A stretch of 16,901 nt of DNA, from contig JALQXE010000125.1 of NCBI GenBank assembly GCA_023263235.1, forward strand, positions 1 through 16,901, read 5' to 3'. Positions 1 to 9,636 of this stretch are shown here, in pieces; within the stretch, counting starts at the first letter, position 1, and each line of letters starts with the position of its first letter. The notes beneath the pieces are model-generated. The model made no database searches, was not told the DNA's origin, and saw nothing but the letters and a program-made list of their open reading frames with translations. A program made the translations under genes and the position numbers. This DNA comes from Sediminibacterium sp. GTDB lineage: Bacteria; Bacteroidota; Bacteroidia; Chitinophagales; Chitinophagaceae.

Positions 1-850
<850 letters not shown>

Positions 851-884
851 ATAAAAAAAGAAAGGCAAAAAATGAAACTTGAAA

Positions 885-2222
885 TTATCTTCTACTTCTC
901 AACCAAGACTCAGGATCCAGGGATCTTCCCTCCTTACTTAAAATAAATAGTAAAGAACCTTCTCCTTCTAAATTAATACCCGATTTACCTAATACTGAAC
1001 CGGCCTTTACTTCCTGACCAACAGCAACGCTTACGCTGCTTAAATGCGAGGACATTGTAAAATATTTTCCGTGTTGAATAATCACCGTTAAGTCACCATT
1101 AATGTCTCCAGTATATTTTACCACCCCATTGGCAACACTCTTTACAGATGAGCCTTTGGGTACTGCAATTTCAATATAATCAGCATTTCGATTTAATTTA
1201 GTTCCTGGAATATTCTCAACACCAAAATGCACAAATACATTTCCTTTATCTACTGGCCAAGGCAAGGCACCTTTACTGTTTTCAATGGAAATGGATGCTT
1301 CTCTTCCTTCTTCGGTAGTCTCTAAAGCTGAATAAGGCCTATCTCCCGATGTTTTTGTCAAGCCTCCTTCCACAGCACCTACTTTCCCCGTAGTTTTTGT
1401 TGTGGGTTTTGCATTATCTGTTTTAACCGTAGTGTTTTCATTTGCAGATTTTTGTTTTGCCAAACGTTCTTTTTCTTTTTTCTCTGCTTCGGCCAACTCT
1501 CTTTTAATAATACTCATTAAGGCAGCTTGCATTTTTTTTCTTTGGGCCTCTTTTTGCTTTAATTGTGCAGTAACCTCTTTTTCTTTGCCTTTTAATTGAG
1601 AAATAATTTTATCCTGTTCTTTACGGTCGTCCACCAAATCTTTGAGTTGATCATTTTGCACATTTAAAACAACCACTCTGTCTTTTTTATTCAATCCCAA
1701 TTGATTTATTTTTTCATTTAAATCCAACTGAGAAAGGGCAATTGCTTTTGCTTGCGCTTCTCTGTTTTGACGATAGTTTTTTAAATAAGTAATTCTTTTA
1801 ACTGCGTCATTAAATGTATTGGCAGAAAATAAAAAATTCAAATACTCGTATCCACTTCTATTTTTATAAGCAAAGGCGATGCTCTTTGCATATCTACTCT
1901 TTAATGTATCTAATTCAGCATTAAGTCTTGTTACATCTTGTTGATTGGCAGCAATCGTATTGTCGATAAGTGCAACTTGTTGAGCAATGCTATTTACCAA
2001 TGCTTCTCTTTTTGCAATTTTACTCTTGATCACATTTAATTGCGCCAAAGTAGTTTTTTTATTTTTTTGAATCTGATTTTTAAGTTCATTCAATTCATCC
2101 AACTCCTTTCTTAAACTTTGCTCCTGTTTCTGTAACTCATCACGACTAGGGCTAGTTTGGGCAAGCGAAGATCCAAGGAAGCCAAAAAATAACAATAATA
2201 TAATGGTAGCCCTTTTAGTCAT
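885..2222 (-). CDS. EnvC-like murein hydrolase activator (coiled coil + degenerate LytM/M23 domain)
   Basis: A periplasmic protein with a signal peptide (about residues 1-21, ending SLA-Q), long charged coiled coils (about 26-115 and 160-258), a low-complexity Thr/Lys linker (about 260-290) and a C-terminal LytM/peptidase M23 fold (about 318-440). This is the layout of E. coli EnvC, which does not cut murein itself but switches on amidases at division. The zinc ligands of active M23 enzymes look lost: the HxxxD motif aligns with A347 and E351, and the HLH motif aligns with S423-L424-L425; H393 of the YxHL strand remains. I therefore infer an activator rather than an enzyme. Its ATG lies 3 bases after the DUF4292 stop, so the two genes are probably co-translated. 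Family assignment is firm; the partner amidase is unknown. Confidence 0.85.
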   Translation of the reverse strand: MTKRATIILLLFFGFLGSSLAQTSPSRDELQKQEQSLRKELDELNELKNQIQKNKKTTLAQLNVIKSKIAKREALVNSIAQQVALIDNTIAANQQDVTRLNAELDTLKSRYAKSIAFAYKNRSGYEYLNFLFSANTFNDAVKRITYLKNYRQNREAQAKAIALSQLDLNEKINQLGLNKKDRVVVLNVQNDQLKDLVDDRKEQDKIISQLKGKEKEVTAQLKQKEAQRKKMQAALMSIIKRELAEAEKKEKERLAKQKSANENTTVKTDNAKPTTKTTGKVGAVEGGLTKTSGDRPYSALETTEEGREASISIENSKGALPWPVDKGNVFVHFGVENIPGTKLNRNADYIEIAVPKGSSVKSVANGVVKYTGDINGDLTVIIQHGKYFTMSSHLSSVSVAVGQEVKAGSVLGKSGINLEGEGSLLFILSKEGRSLDPESWLRSRR

Positions 2223-2225
2223 AAT

Positions 2226-3059
2226 TTATTTCCTTTTCGTTTTTGTTTTTGCTTGCTTAGGCATCACAAAGGTATATTTTAATGGCTCATTAAATGCATA
2301 CTCTTTCACCTCCATATGTATCTCAAACCTGGATTGCGAGGTAACGGCAATATCTCTGTTTAATGGAAACTGATATTGCATGGCTGGTGTATGATTAAAA
2401 TAAGTGATGTCGCAGGTACGGTGTTGGTTAACATCAATATCATCCAATTTCAAATGAAGCACTTTGCTGTTATCATCACTTAAACTTACTAGGTTTTTAA
2501 ACAGTTGCCCTACTAATCCAATTTGAAGTTTATTATTATTTACTTTATAACTAGCAATGGAGGCATTTTCTAAAAAAATAGGATTGCCAACTATCAAATC
2601 CTCCAACATTGAATAGGTTAAGGGTATTTTTATGATTTCTTGTAAATAGGACAAAGGTCTTACTTCCAATTTTTTACTTAAAGGATAGTAAAGCATTACT
2701 GTGTCCTTATTTATATAGGCCCTTAAACCAATAACCCCCATTGATCCTTTTATGATAATATAAATAGCCTCTCCTTTTTCAACACTTACATTAGCAACCA
2801 ATGCATCCGACTTGTCAACGGTTTCGTAATCTACTTTTAACTTTGCATTCCAAGTGGTATAACTGAGTTTATTTGCAGCGACCTTGTCAAAAATTTCTTT
2901 TACAATGAATCCGGAATCTATTTTGTTTTTTTCGGCATTAATTTGATTAGAACTATCTTTTTTTGATAAAGCGTCCTGTATCACTTGCACCTTTCTGGAG
3001 GTAGCACATGACGCAAAAAACAGGGCCGTTAAAATAATATAGGATACTTGTTTTTTCAT
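2226..3059 (-). CDS. DUF4292 family lipoprotein
   Basis: A 277-residue lipoprotein with a short signal peptide and a lipobox ending in FASC, which places the lipidated cysteine at residue 18. After a polar linker the body is rich in beta strands (about residues 50-265), and the C-terminus is very basic (KTKTKRK). This matches the DUF4292 family found in Bacteroidota, whose exact function is not established; a LolA/LolB-like lipid or lipoprotein-binding fold is possible but I cannot show it. It sits between dut and the EnvC-like gene with 3-base gaps on both sides, an arrangement I recall as common in this phylum and which suggests a cell-envelope role linked to the murein hydrolase activator. 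The lipobox is directly visible; the family name rests on recognition of sequence style and neighbours. Confidence 0.75.
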   Translation of the reverse strand: MKKQVSYIILTALFFASCATSRKVQVIQDALSKKDSSNQINAEKNKIDSGFIVKEIFDKVAANKLSYTTWNAKLKVDYETVDKSDALVANVSVEKGEAIYIIIKGSMGVIGLRAYINKDTVMLYYPLSKKLEVRPLSYLQEIIKIPLTYSMLEDLIVGNPIFLENASIASYKVNNNKLQIGLVGQLFKNLVSLSDDNSKVLHLKLDDIDVNQHRTCDITYFNHTPAMQYQFPLNRDIAVTSQSRFEIHMEVKEYAFNEPLKYTFVMPKQAKTKTKRK

Positions 3060-3062
3060 TTT

Positions 3063-3503
3063 TTATTTTTTGCCTGTATGACCAAAGCCTCCTTCGCCTC
3101 TTTCTGTTTCATCGAGCACTTCTACTAATTCCCAATTGGCTTTTTCAACCTGCTGAAAAACCATTTGAGCAATTCTATCTCCATCCTGTATGGCTTGTGT
3201 TTCGTTGGATAAATTTATGAGGATGACTTTAATCTCCCCCCTATAATCTGCATCAATGGTGCCCGGCGTATTTAAGCAAGTAAGTCCTTGTTTAACAGCC
3301 AAACCACTTCTTGGCCGGATTTGGACTTCGGCATTGGTAGGAATTGCGATATAAAGGCCTGTGGGTACAAGTACTCTTTCGAGAGGTGCCAAAGAAATGG
3401 GCTCAGGGAGAAAGGCACGTATGTCCATGCCTGAAGATCCGGCAGTTGCATAGGCAGGCAAAGGATGATGACTTTTATTTACAATTTTTACCTGTATAGA
3501 CAT
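3063..3503 (-). CDS. dut: dUTP diphosphatase (dUTPase)
   Basis: Hydrolyses dUTP to dUMP and pyrophosphate, keeping uracil out of DNA and supplying dUMP for dTMP synthesis. All five motifs of the trimeric dUTPase family are present in order: [10 protein letters not shown] (residues 21-30), RPRSGLA (63-69), [13 protein letters not shown] (81-93), DGDRIAQMV (107-115) and the C-terminal [10 protein letters not shown] (135-144), which closes over the nucleotide. The length of 146 residues is typical. I chose ATG at 3501-3503 (MSIQVKI...). A TTG nine bases upstream is in frame, but it overlaps the promoter element and would add only MRT. The DUF4292 gene starts 3 bases after the stop. A TATTTTTG element 6 bases upstream of the ATG suggests a separate promoter with little or no leader. 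Confidence 0.96.
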   Translation of the reverse strand: MSIQVKIVNKSHHPLPAYATAGSSGMDIRAFLPEPISLAPLERVLVPTGLYIAIPTNAEVQIRPRSGLAVKQGLTCLNTPGTIDADYRGEIKVILINLSNETQAIQDGDRIAQMVFQQVEKANWELVEVLDETERGEGGFGHTGKK

Positions 3504-3509
3504 AGTGCG

Positions 3510-3517
3510 CAAAAATA
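3510..3517 (-). promoter_or_regulatory. -7 promoter element upstream of dut (TATTTTTG)
   Basis: The minus strand reads TATTTTTG, matching the Bacteroidota consensus TAnnTTTG, with its last G seven bases from the dut ATG. No clear TTTG -33 element is seen at the usual distance, so this is a moderate call. Confidence 0.4.
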
Positions 3518-3570
3518 GGCAAAAACTAAGGAAATTTAGCTTCTACACATACGATTTAACAAAGCCTAAA

Positions 3571-4707
3571 TTAAAAAAAGAATACACTTCCAAAACGCAG
3601 GGTATTGGACAAAGGATTTTTTGTAATTCCCCCGCCAGATGGAACTAAATAACTAATGTTAAACTTAGATTGCTGATACTGAAAGCTGGTACCTAACGTA
3701 AAATATTGCATGTTCCCTAAATTCTTGTTATTATCTATATAATAACCTCCTCTCAAGTAAAAGCGATCCGTATAATTATACTCTATTCCTACTGAAGCCT
3801 TTAAAGATTCTGAGAAAGGAACACCATATTTAGTGGAGAAAGAATTAAAATAACTATTAATAACCGATTGAGTGAAATAATGATTTACCGATTCTGCATC
3901 TGTATTATCAGGACTTGCCGGCACCATCAATCTATTTACATCCACCCCAAATTCTACAGAATTATCTGCATCTATTTTATTTAAATAGCCCAATCCGATT
4001 CCAATATTTGCAGGAATATAATATTTGTTTTTTGTTTCATTAGAGTAACTGATTTTACCGCCCAAATTAGAAAGCAATAAACCAGCATGAAACCCTTGTA
4101 AATTGGCATTTTGTTTGTAAAACAAACTAATGTCACCGGCTACTGTATTACCTGCTTTATAATTAATAGCGGTTGCGCCAAATGAACCTTGCACGAGTCT
4201 TGAATGAATGTATCTTAAAGTTGCACCAATACTTAGTTTATCGTTTAACAACAAGCTATACCCTATGTCATAACTAAATTCAGAAGGACGTTGGGAGGGC
4301 AAAGTAGCATTTCCAGACTCGTCAGTGAAATCAATATTTCCTAAACTAAAAAAGCGTAGCGATGTATTTATGGTGCTTTGATCATTTAACTGTTTGTAAT
4401 AACCAGCACTTGCTAAATAAACATCACTTAAACCTAAATCTTTTAACCAAGGAGTGTAATTAATTAAAAATCCCTTTTGTTCTTTCAAATAACTAAGCTT
4501 TGCAGTATTACCAAACAAATCATTTGCTTCAGGCGTCATACCCAGTGACAAATTTCCCATACCACCCGATCTTGCATCTGGAGAAATCATCATAAATGGA
4601 ACTGCTGTACTTTGTAATTTCAATGATGTGCTTTGCGCAATTACTTTCGTATTGAAAGATATAAATGCAAGCACTGCAATTACATATTTTAGCTTATTTA
4701 AATTCAT
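3571..4707 (-). CDS. porV: Type IX secretion system outer-membrane protein PorV
   Basis: PorV (also LptO) is an outer-membrane beta barrel that takes substrates carrying a C-terminal secretion domain from the SprA translocon and passes them to the PorU sortase. The 378-residue product has a signal peptide (about 1-24, ending VIA-Q), the family's N-terminal segment PFMMISPDARSGGMGN just after it, alternating amphipathic strands with repeated glycine and aromatic positions, and a C-terminal strand ending in aromatics (FGSVFFF), typical of barrels folded by BamA. It lies 50 bases downstream of porU on the same strand, the partner expected from biology. Gene pairing and N-terminal motif make PorV more likely than the related PorQ or PorP. 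Confidence 0.9.
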   Translation of the reverse strand: MNLNKLKYVIAVLAFISFNTKVIAQSTSLKLQSTAVPFMMISPDARSGGMGNLSLGMTPEANDLFGNTAKLSYLKEQKGFLINYTPWLKDLGLSDVYLASAGYYKQLNDQSTINTSLRFFSLGNIDFTDESGNATLPSQRPSEFSYDIGYSLLLNDKLSIGATLRYIHSRLVQGSFGATAINYKAGNTVAGDISLFYKQNANLQGFHAGLLLSNLGGKISYSNETKNKYYIPANIGIGLGYLNKIDADNSVEFGVDVNRLMVPASPDNTDAESVNHYFTQSVINSYFNSFSTKYGVPFSESLKASVGIEYNYTDRFYLRGGYYIDNNKNLGNMQYFTLGTSFQYQQSKFNISYLVPSGGGITKNPLSNTLRFGSVFFF

Positions 4708-4757
4708 GAGGTCGTAGGATTAATTACAGGATAAAGATAGTTAAAGGTCAGTATATA

Positions 4758-7700
4758 TTATAGCTTGATAAAAGAATTAGACAAAATTGAAATGTCGTTA
4801 TTATTTTGAATCGTAAACCGATAATAATAGGTGCCTGGTGCTAACAAGCTGCCATTATTGGTTCTTGCATTCCAATCAATGTAGAATTTTGTCGCCGAAT
4901 TTTGAGGAAGGGCTGATTCACTGTATAGTATTTGACCATTTTGACTTAAAATTTCAAAGTTCACTTTCAAGGACTTCCCTATTTGATTGGACTCAAAACC
5001 AAACCTACTAAAAGATTGTACTGGATTAGGATAATTAAATGGCTTTTTATACAAAGGCTTATCCAATGGTGGCACTTCAAAGAAGATAGTATCTTTTGTG
5101 CCATTGCCTAATAAATCCCACGCTTTAATAACTATAAAATGCTTCCCAACGGAGAGTGTTGGAAGTGAAACAGAAGCAGTCCCAGATTGATAAGTATCTA
5201 AATCAGCAACAAAATAATTATTGAATAAAATGGGGGTTGGATTATTGTCAATCCAAATACTTAAATCACGCCCAAGTGCATTTCCAGATGATTGAATACC
5301 AGCACTATCTTTTAAACGAACAAATAAAACTGGGTTGTTAATGGACCAATCTCCTTGCTTGAAACTGGGCTCATTTAAATAAGCCTCTATAACTGGACCA
5401 ACTGTATCCTTTTGAAAGTTAATCATATTGGGCTTTACATAGATGGCATCAAAAATTTGAATTGCTGAATGTATGCCGCCCGATGCGGTAAACTGCATTC
5501 GAACGGGTTGAGCACTATTGGCTATTTGTGTGGGTAAAATAAACCCAGCTTTAATCACACCATTTTTTATTGTAGAAGTCCCTTTAAAAAGTATTTGAGA
5601 TTGATCAGCAATGGGAACTACCATACTTGTAGACTGATTTGCTAAAGTATTTTTATATTTTACGGCATCATAAATTGTTAAAGTAAACACCCCATTAAAA
5701 TCACTTTGCACAATCCCTTTTTGGGTAACAATTGCATTTAATTGAAAACTATTCCCTGCCAATAAAGTATCCTTGTTTTTAAATGATTTGCCATTTAATC
5801 CCACTACTTCAATTTCACGATTGGGTCTACTTAAAACCAAAGCCGGATCACCAATGATATTAAACTTAAAATCATTTACTCTATCGCCACCAAATTTCCA
5901 ATTTGCATTTTTCGCTTTTTGCAAAGCAGCACCAATACTATTTGTATTGCCTGCAGTATCATCCAATAATAACTGCTGAATAAATAAATCATTGATTTGT
6001 TTGTTACTATATGCAAACACAAGACGGTTTGCAGCTACTAAACCAATAATACCCTTGCCATTCTTCATAAAAGCATCCCAAGCAATCGCATTTATATTAG
6101 GCTGATCATAAGGCGCAAAATTGCAGGATGCAGTTATTAAAAGTGGTAGCTTTTCTCTATTATTCCAATTGTCAAATTGGGACTGGGAGATTACACTTTC
6201 TTCAGCAAGTCTTAAATAATTTCCATGACCAGTATAGTTTATTAACAGCGTGCCTTCTAAAACTGATTGTTGCAAATTATTATTCAATAACGGATATGCA
6301 TTTCCTGAAGTAGACGCCACCGCTGGAAATAAATCCAAATATAATTTTTGCTGATTCCATTTACTTGTCTTTGATTGCAAGTTCGCAACAATTGATTCTG
6401 CATCTTGTAGGTGTAAATTATAATCTCCGTCGTCTGCAATCCAAGTAATTTTTTGCTCCCATTCGCCACCTACTTTAGCATACTGATAGCGTATTAATTT
6501 TTCTATAACAGTATCGGCTTCTCCAATTGACCTTGCAGGAATACGTCCAACTGCCATAGATAATTGCTTGATGGCATTATAATTTTTTATATCATCTCCT
6601 GGGCTGAGTACTGCAAAAAAATCATCGGTTGAAAAGCTTGACAAAATGGAAGTTGAATTGTCGCTTTCATATACAGGCAATTCAAAATCTAGATTAATTT
6701 TTTTAGGATTAAAGTTGCCCATGCCTAACAGTAGCAAGTATTCCGGCACCTTTACCTTGTTTTGTTTAGCTTTATTGTGAAGATGTAAAATAAAATTTCG
6801 AATGGCTACAGGTGTGGGTTGACCACCAGAAAAATCGTTGTATAATTCGCGCGCATTTACCAGCATCGTGGATCGACTAAATTGTTTTTGCTGAAACTGC
6901 TGATACTTTTTTGCAACTTCCATATACGCTGGTGCTGCAACAATTACATAATTTATTTCACTAGCTACTTTTAACAAGTCCTGATTGGGAACATTTCCCA
7001 ATAAAATGGGGGATTCAAACGCATTGTTTTTTACTGCAAAAAAGTCTTGGGCAACATCAATGTTTTGTAAAAAACTACCACTATTTCCAGCCCCTGATTG
7101 CCAGGTAACTTGAATAGGATTTTTCTCATTGGTCACATTCCAAATTACAGAACCAGGATCAATATCTTGAATGTTACAGTTAATAATTTTACCATTTTGG
7201 ATATCATTATCTACGCTAAAAACCAGTGCGCTATCCTGCCAAAAACCAACCGGCTTTTTCATCACTAATTCAATGTAATCTATCCAACCAGTTGCATTGG
7301 CATTCGCACTGGTATAACTTACTCTAAAAGTGCTTTTGCTAGGCCAAGCCCCAACATTTGTTGTAGAAAAACTGTCTGTAATTTCTCTCGCAATGTCATC
7401 AAAAAGCATACCTGTAACTGGTTGAAGCGTTGTAGAATGTGACAAACGATCGTTCCAATAAAAATCAAATTGTCCAGCCGCCTGATAGGATGTGGATGCT
7501 AAATGCATAAAACAATTTATTACACTCGCAGTATTCATTCCTTGTGTATTCGCCAAAAAATTAAGCTGGCTTTGCTTTCCAGCACCCAACCCCATGGGCA
7601 ATCCCCACAAAGTTTTACCACTATTCAAAAAAGAAATAGAATCCTTTTCAAACAGTAAACGTTGGGTAAATTCACTTCTGTTTTCAAAAACGGTAGCTAG

Positions 7701-8162
7701 TGTATTTTGATTTCCAATTCTTTTTCCATTGCTACCAATGGTTACATAATAAAAAACGGAATCAAGTGCAGTGCGTGAAAAATGATGAATGCCAATTTGC
7801 TGATCAATGCGATTCCACTTCACAGGTCCTTGAGCATAAAACAATACATAATCCGATTCATTTATTTGACCATCCCCTCCATCATTTAACATAATCGCAT
7901 TTTCTGTTAAACCTGGCACAAAACCGTCAGGTACTTTTTCTGCTAAAAGCGATTGATCTTGACTAAAAATTTGTAATTGTGAAGAAGCAATAGGTAAACT
8001 AAAGCCCATTGTTCGTATTTGAGTACCAGTAAGTTTGAAAATACCTTGTTTTTGAACGGCCATTTTGGACCACTTCCCATTGGCTAAAGGGCTATTTTGC
8101 GCCAATATCGCTGTGGTAAATGTTAAAAAAAGTACTAAAATGAAGAATTTGGCCCTATTCAT
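4758..8162 (-). CDS. porU: Type IX secretion system sortase PorU (peptidase C25 family)
   Basis: PorU is the gingipain-like cell-surface enzyme that removes the C-terminal signal of type IX cargo and joins the cargo to a lipopolysaccharide anchor. The 1134-residue product has a signal peptide (about 1-21, ending ILA-Q), a long beta-rich N-terminal region, and a C25 catalytic domain (about 400-780). The catalytic pair is visible: His646 in NYTGHGNY and Cys680 in LITASCNFAP. The C-terminal 90 residues (from FNYPNPVQS to the end) resemble the Ig-like C-terminal domain of type IX proteins, as in known PorU, where it is retained and not cleaved. Start ATG is at 8160-8162, with a TAATTTTA box 4 bases upstream as a weak promoter candidate. 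The gene is divergent from gldJ, the expected type IX neighbour. Confidence 0.93.
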   Translation of the reverse strand: MNRAKFFILVLFLTFTTAILAQNSPLANGKWSKMAVQKQGIFKLTGTQIRTMGFSLPIASSQLQIFSQDQSLLAEKVPDGFVPGLTENAIMLNDGGDGQINESDYVLFYAQGPVKWNRIDQQIGIHHFSRTALDSVFYYVTIGSNGKRIGNQNTLATVFENRSEFTQRLLFEKDSISFLNSGKTLWGLPMGLGAGKQSQLNFLANTQGMNTASVINCFMHLASTSYQAAGQFDFYWNDRLSHSTTLQPVTGMLFDDIAREITDSFSTTNVGAWPSKSTFRVSYTSANANATGWIDYIELVMKKPVGFWQDSALVFSVDNDIQNGKIINCNIQDIDPGSVIWNVTNEKNPIQVTWQSGAGNSGSFLQNIDVAQDFFAVKNNAFESPILLGNVPNQDLLKVASEINYVIVAAPAYMEVAKKYQQFQQKQFSRSTMLVNARELYNDFSGGQPTPVAIRNFILHLHNKAKQNKVKVPEYLLLLGMGNFNPKKINLDFELPVYESDNSTSILSSFSTDDFFAVLSPGDDIKNYNAIKQLSMAVGRIPARSIGEADTVIEKLIRYQYAKVGGEWEQKITWIADDGDYNLHLQDAESIVANLQSKTSKWNQQKLYLDLFPAVASTSGNAYPLLNNNLQQSVLEGTLLINYTGHGNYLRLAEESVISQSQFDNWNNREKLPLLITASCNFAPYDQPNINAIAWDAFMKNGKGIIGLVAANRLVFAYSNKQINDLFIQQLLLDDTAGNTNSIGAALQKAKNANWKFGGDRVNDFKFNIIGDPALVLSRPNREIEVVGLNGKSFKNKDTLLAGNSFQLNAIVTQKGIVQSDFNGVFTLTIYDAVKYKNTLANQSTSMVVPIADQSQILFKGTSTIKNGVIKAGFILPTQIANSAQPVRMQFTASGGIHSAIQIFDAIYVKPNMINFQKDTVGPVIEAYLNEPSFKQGDWSINNPVLFVRLKDSAGIQSSGNALGRDLSIWIDNNPTPILFNNYFVADLDTYQSGTASVSLPTLSVGKHFIVIKAWDLLGNGTKDTIFFEVPPLDKPLYKKPFNYPNPVQSFSRFGFESNQIGKSLKVNFEILSQNGQILYSESALPQNSATKFYIDWNARTNNGSLLAPGTYYYRFTIQNNNDISILSNSFIKL

Positions 8163-8254
8163 GGGCTAAAATTAGGATTTTACTAACATAAGTTTATAGG
8201 TTTCCGATGATTATATAAATAAAAAACGAGCTATATTCGCACTAGTATTTTAGT

Positions 8255-8262
8255 TGACTTTG
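8255..8262 (+). promoter_or_regulatory. Weak -7 promoter candidate for gldJ (TGACTTTG)
   Basis: TGACTTTG differs at one position from TAnnTTTG and lies 14 bases before the gldJ ATG in the 114-base divergent spacer with porU. A second one-mismatch box, TATATTCG, is at 8232-8239. I cannot tell which is used. Confidence 0.25.
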
Positions 8263-8276
8263 AATAAACTTTTTAT

Positions 8277-9632
8277 ATGAATTTCATTAATAGTATTTTA
8301 TTGTTTTTTGCGGTTTTATTATTAGGCCCAACTGTACTTTCTACAACTCAGTTAAAAGAGGCGACTGCAGTTCAAATAGCAGCTAAAAATATTGATCCTT
8401 TTCAGGATATGGCCCTAGTACGTGGTGGTACTTACACAATAGGTATGAATACCGAAGAAAACGAAATGAGACAATGGAACAACCCTTACAGAAGAGTTAC
8501 TGTTAGTTCATTTAAAATTGACAAATACGAGGTAAGCAATAAAAAATATAGAGACTATACACATTGGTTGGAGAAATTAGGAAAAGGTTATGAAAACCTA
8601 GTTAAGGAAGCTCTACCTGACACATTGGTATGGAGAGAACCACTTTCTTACAATGAGCCAATGGTACAAGGTTATTTTAGAGCAAAGGCTTATAATGATT
8701 ATCCAGTGGTTGGTGTTAGTTGGGTGCAAGCAAATAACTATTGTAGATGGAGAACAGATAGAGCCAATGAAAAAACTTTATTTAGATATGGATTGATTGC
8801 AGATCCTAAAACTACCCCATACATGGGTAAATTAAATGCTGCTACGAATGCACAATCAGGGACAGCTTCTGGAACTGCTGCAACATCTACCCCACCGCCA
8901 ACAGCAAAGAAGATCAAATCTGATGAAGAATATATTGTAGTACCTGAATTTAGATTACCCACAGAAGCAGAATGGGAATATGCCGCTAAAGTTGCAAGTT
9001 CAAAAAACTACATCAGTAACTTTCAAAATAAAAAAGCAGGTTCCAATTCAAGAAACCCTGGTGCTAGTGTAGTTGAATCTGATTCTCCATATCCATGGGG
9101 TGGCGTAGGCATTGAAGATTTAAGAAATACAAAGAAAGGAAAGCAAGGAATGTATATGGCTAACTTCAAAAGTGGCAACGGCGACTACATGGGGATGATT
9201 GGTTATTCCAATGATGGTGCTGGATTTCCTGCAAAAGTAAACAGCTTCTTACAAAATAAACTTGGCTTATACAATATTAGTGGCAATGTGAATGAGTGGG
9301 TGGAAGATATTTATCGCCCATTGAGTAGCAAGGATATGAGCGATATCAATCCATACCGTGGCGACAATTCATTAGATGGCGATGAACCAGAATTATCAAA
9401 TTACGAATCAGATGTAACTACCCTTATTTCAAATAAATCCAGAGTGTATAAAGGAGGAAGCTGGAAGGATCGTCCTTATTGGTTAAATATTGGAACAAGA
9501 AGATTTTTAGATCAAGATAAATCAAGTAGCTCAATTGGATTTAGATGTGTATCCTCTGCATTTGGCTTAGATGCTGCAAGTGAAGCTGCTGACAATTCAG
9601 TTCCTTGGTACAAAAGACTATTTAAAAAATAA
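8277..9632 (+). CDS. gldJ: GldJ-like gliding/type IX secretion protein (SUMF1/FGE fold)
   Basis: GldJ is an envelope protein needed in flavobacteria for gliding and for stability of the GldK ring component of type IX secretion. The 451-residue product has a hydrophobic N-terminal signal (about 1-22) and a formylglycine-generating-enzyme (SUMF1) fold from about 43 to 426, seen as RGGTYTIGMN, IDKYEVSNKKY, YPVVGVSW, FRLPTEAEWEYAA, YNISGNVNEW and the closing GGSWKDR...GFRC. The paired cysteines that real FGE enzymes use are absent (only C156 and C424 exist), so it is structural. A low-complexity Ser/Thr/Ala/Pro insert lies at about 192-210. Unlike known GldJ it has no lipobox cysteine near the N-terminus, and an in-frame stop at 8265-8267 rules out a longer start. 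Adjacency to porU favours GldJ over GldK. ispF begins 4 bases after its stop. Confidence 0.8.
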   Translation: MNFINSILLFFAVLLLGPTVLSTTQLKEATAVQIAAKNIDPFQDMALVRGGTYTIGMNTEENEMRQWNNPYRRVTVSSFKIDKYEVSNKKYRDYTHWLEKLGKGYENLVKEALPDTLVWREPLSYNEPMVQGYFRAKAYNDYPVVGVSWVQANNYCRWRTDRANEKTLFRYGLIADPKTTPYMGKLNAATNAQSGTASGTAATSTPPPTAKKIKSDEEYIVVPEFRLPTEAEWEYAAKVASSKNYISNFQNKKAGSNSRNPGASVVESDSPYPWGGVGIEDLRNTKKGKQGMYMANFKSGNGDYMGMIGYSNDGAGFPAKVNSFLQNKLGLYNISGNVNEWVEDIYRPLSSKDMSDINPYRGDNSLDGDEPELSNYESDVTTLISNKSRVYKGGSWKDRPYWLNIGTRRFLDQDKSSSSIGFRCVSSAFGLDAASEAADNSVPWYKRLFKK

Positions 9633-9636
9633 GTCA

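Noticed and set aside
7492..7894. Plus-strand open frames inside porU as separate genes
   Set aside because: They lie opposite an intact 1134-codon gene, have no recognisable motifs, and show composition expected of a reverse-strand shadow.
8470..9555. GldJ-like protein as a true formylglycine-generating or sulfoxide synthase enzyme
   Set aside because: The paired active-site cysteines of FGE are missing and the closing segment reads GGSWKDRPYW; the fold is kept but not the catalytic site.
9571..9636. Longer ispF starting inside gldJ
   Set aside because: The extra 22 residues overlap gldJ in another frame and do not resemble IspF, whose conserved N-terminus begins at ATG 9637.
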